From an uncultured Lachnospiraceae bacterium (lineage in GTDB: Bacteria; Bacillota; Clostridia; Lachnospirales; Lachnospiraceae), in contig CANSYV010000114.1 in the NCBI GenBank assembly GCA_947651335.1, positions 1 to 5,729 of the forward strand: DNA of 5,729 nt. The letters run 5' to 3'. This document shows, piece after piece, positions 5,351-5,729 of the stretch. Within the stretch, counting starts at the first letter, position 1. Each line of letters starts with the position of its first letter. Under the pieces are notes generated by a model. It was not told the DNA's origin, did no database searches, and saw only the letters and a program-made list of their open reading frames with translations. A program made the position numbers and the translations under genes.

Positions 5351-5729
5351 TAAAGTCCCTCCAGCTCGCTCGTGTGGGTTACACGGCGGTATATATATAT
5401 GATCAAAGTAGTCAGCACAGTCAATACCACTGCCAGCGCTGCCGCAAACGGCCAGTTGCTTCCCCTGGTCATCTGATCCTGAATCAGGCTTCCCACCAAG
5501 ACAATCTTATTTCCCCCCAGAATATCAGCTATGAAAAACAGCCCCATGGAAGGAATAAAGGTAAGAATCATTCCTGATAAAAGGCCTGGAAAAGTCAGCT
5601 TCAGTGTGATTGTAAAAAAAGTCTGGACAGCATTGGCACCCAGATCTCTGGCAGCCTCTATCAAAGACCAGTCCAGCTTCTCCGCGCTGGAGTAGACAGA
5701 TAAAATCATAAAAGGAATAAGACGAAACT
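5347..5729 (-). CDS. potB: Polyamine-type ABC transporter permease PotB, partial (N-terminus beyond right edge)
   Basis: The last ~126 residues of a PotB-type permease are present. The frame stays open to the right edge. The first methionine visible (5709) is internal: it is preceded in frame by LIPF, and LIPFMILSVYSSAEKLDW matches the conserved PotB block before the EAA loop. The EAA loop follows (IEAARDLGANAVQTFFTITLKLTFPGLLSG), then the PSMGLFFIADILGGNKIVLVG segment characteristic of PotB, and a final helix ending in YIYRR. The stop TGA (5349-5347) overlaps the potC TTG start by 4 nt. A run of alternating TA (about 5387-5398) falls in the codons of the final helix. The last codons at the edge (F-R before LIPF) lie in an exact inverted repeat of the potC start, so the outermost ~8 bases should be treated with caution. 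Confidence 0.88.
   Translation of the reverse strand, partial: FRLIPFMILSVYSSAEKLDWSLIEAARDLGANAVQTFFTITLKLTFPGLLSGMILTFIPSMGLFFIADILGGNKIVLVGSLIQDQMTRGSNWPFAAALAVVLTVLTTLIIYIYRRVTHTSELEGLY
5357..5362 (-). promoter_or_regulatory. Ribosome binding site of potC, inside the end of potB
   Basis: GGAGGG lies within the last codons of potB, 6 nt before the TTG at 5350-5348. No ATG is placed at a suitable distance in this frame, so the site supports the TTG start. Confidence 0.8.
5710..5729. repeat. Right arm of the 20-bp perfect inverted repeat, at the window edge
   Basis: Exact reverse complement of 5328-5347. The match stops at 5709 on the inner side but reaches the last base of the window on the outer side, so it may be longer. 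About 12 bases on the inner side fit normal potB coding (LIPF); the outer 8 are not predicted by potB homology. Confidence 0.9.

Noticed and set aside
1..5729. CRISPR array, insertion sequence, phage or toxin-antitoxin signature
   Set aside because: I saw no regularly spaced repeats, transposase motifs, attachment-type repeats or small paired genes. Apart from the edge repeat, the window is ordinary metabolic and transport DNA.

Overview
This window looks like chromosomal DNA from a low-to-moderate GC Gram-positive anaerobe, most likely a Clostridia/Lachnospiraceae-type gut Firmicute. The evidence is strong GGAGG-type ribosome binding sites before nearly every gene, sigma-A promoters with extended -10 boxes, a lipoprotein-type (LSGC) solute-binding protein, and Firmicute-style PotB/PotC/PotD proteins. 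The taxonomic call is an inference from these features, not from a search.

Layout, left to right. (1) 1-483, minus strand: the N-terminal 161 residues of a flavin reductase-like FMN-binding protein, cut by the left edge. (2) 484-798: a 315-base intergenic region with divergent promoters. The promoter of the left gene and that of the next gene both carry TGCTATAGT. (3) 799-1671, plus strand: a complete single-domain homocysteine S-methyltransferase. (4) 1672-1691: a 20-base convergent junction with an 11-bp tandem duplication and no convincing terminator. (5) 1692 to the right edge, minus strand: an operon read right to left as potB (partial), potC, potD, then a ptsI-like PTS Enzyme I gene. 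potB and potC overlap by 4 nt, with a TTG start for potC. potC and potD are 48 nt apart, and potD and the Enzyme I gene 20 nt apart. The operon promoter, and presumably the ATPase gene potA, lie beyond the right edge.

How the genes work together. PotB and PotC are the two permease subunits of a polyamine-type ABC importer, and PotD is its membrane-anchored binding lipoprotein. By eye, this PotD lacks several of the residues that contact the polyamine in E. coli PotD, so the real substrate is open. The last gene encodes a PTS Enzyme I paralogue that keeps the PEP-binding and catalytic residues but has a divergent phospho-histidine motif and no C-terminal ~30 residues. It sits with no HPr or sugar permease gene in view. 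The pairing of an ABC importer with an Enzyme I paralogue is the most biologically interesting arrangement here.

One technical caution: the last 20 bases of the window are a perfect inverted copy of the start of potC about 380 bp away. This is very unlikely by chance and may mark a chimeric or fold-back sequence end.
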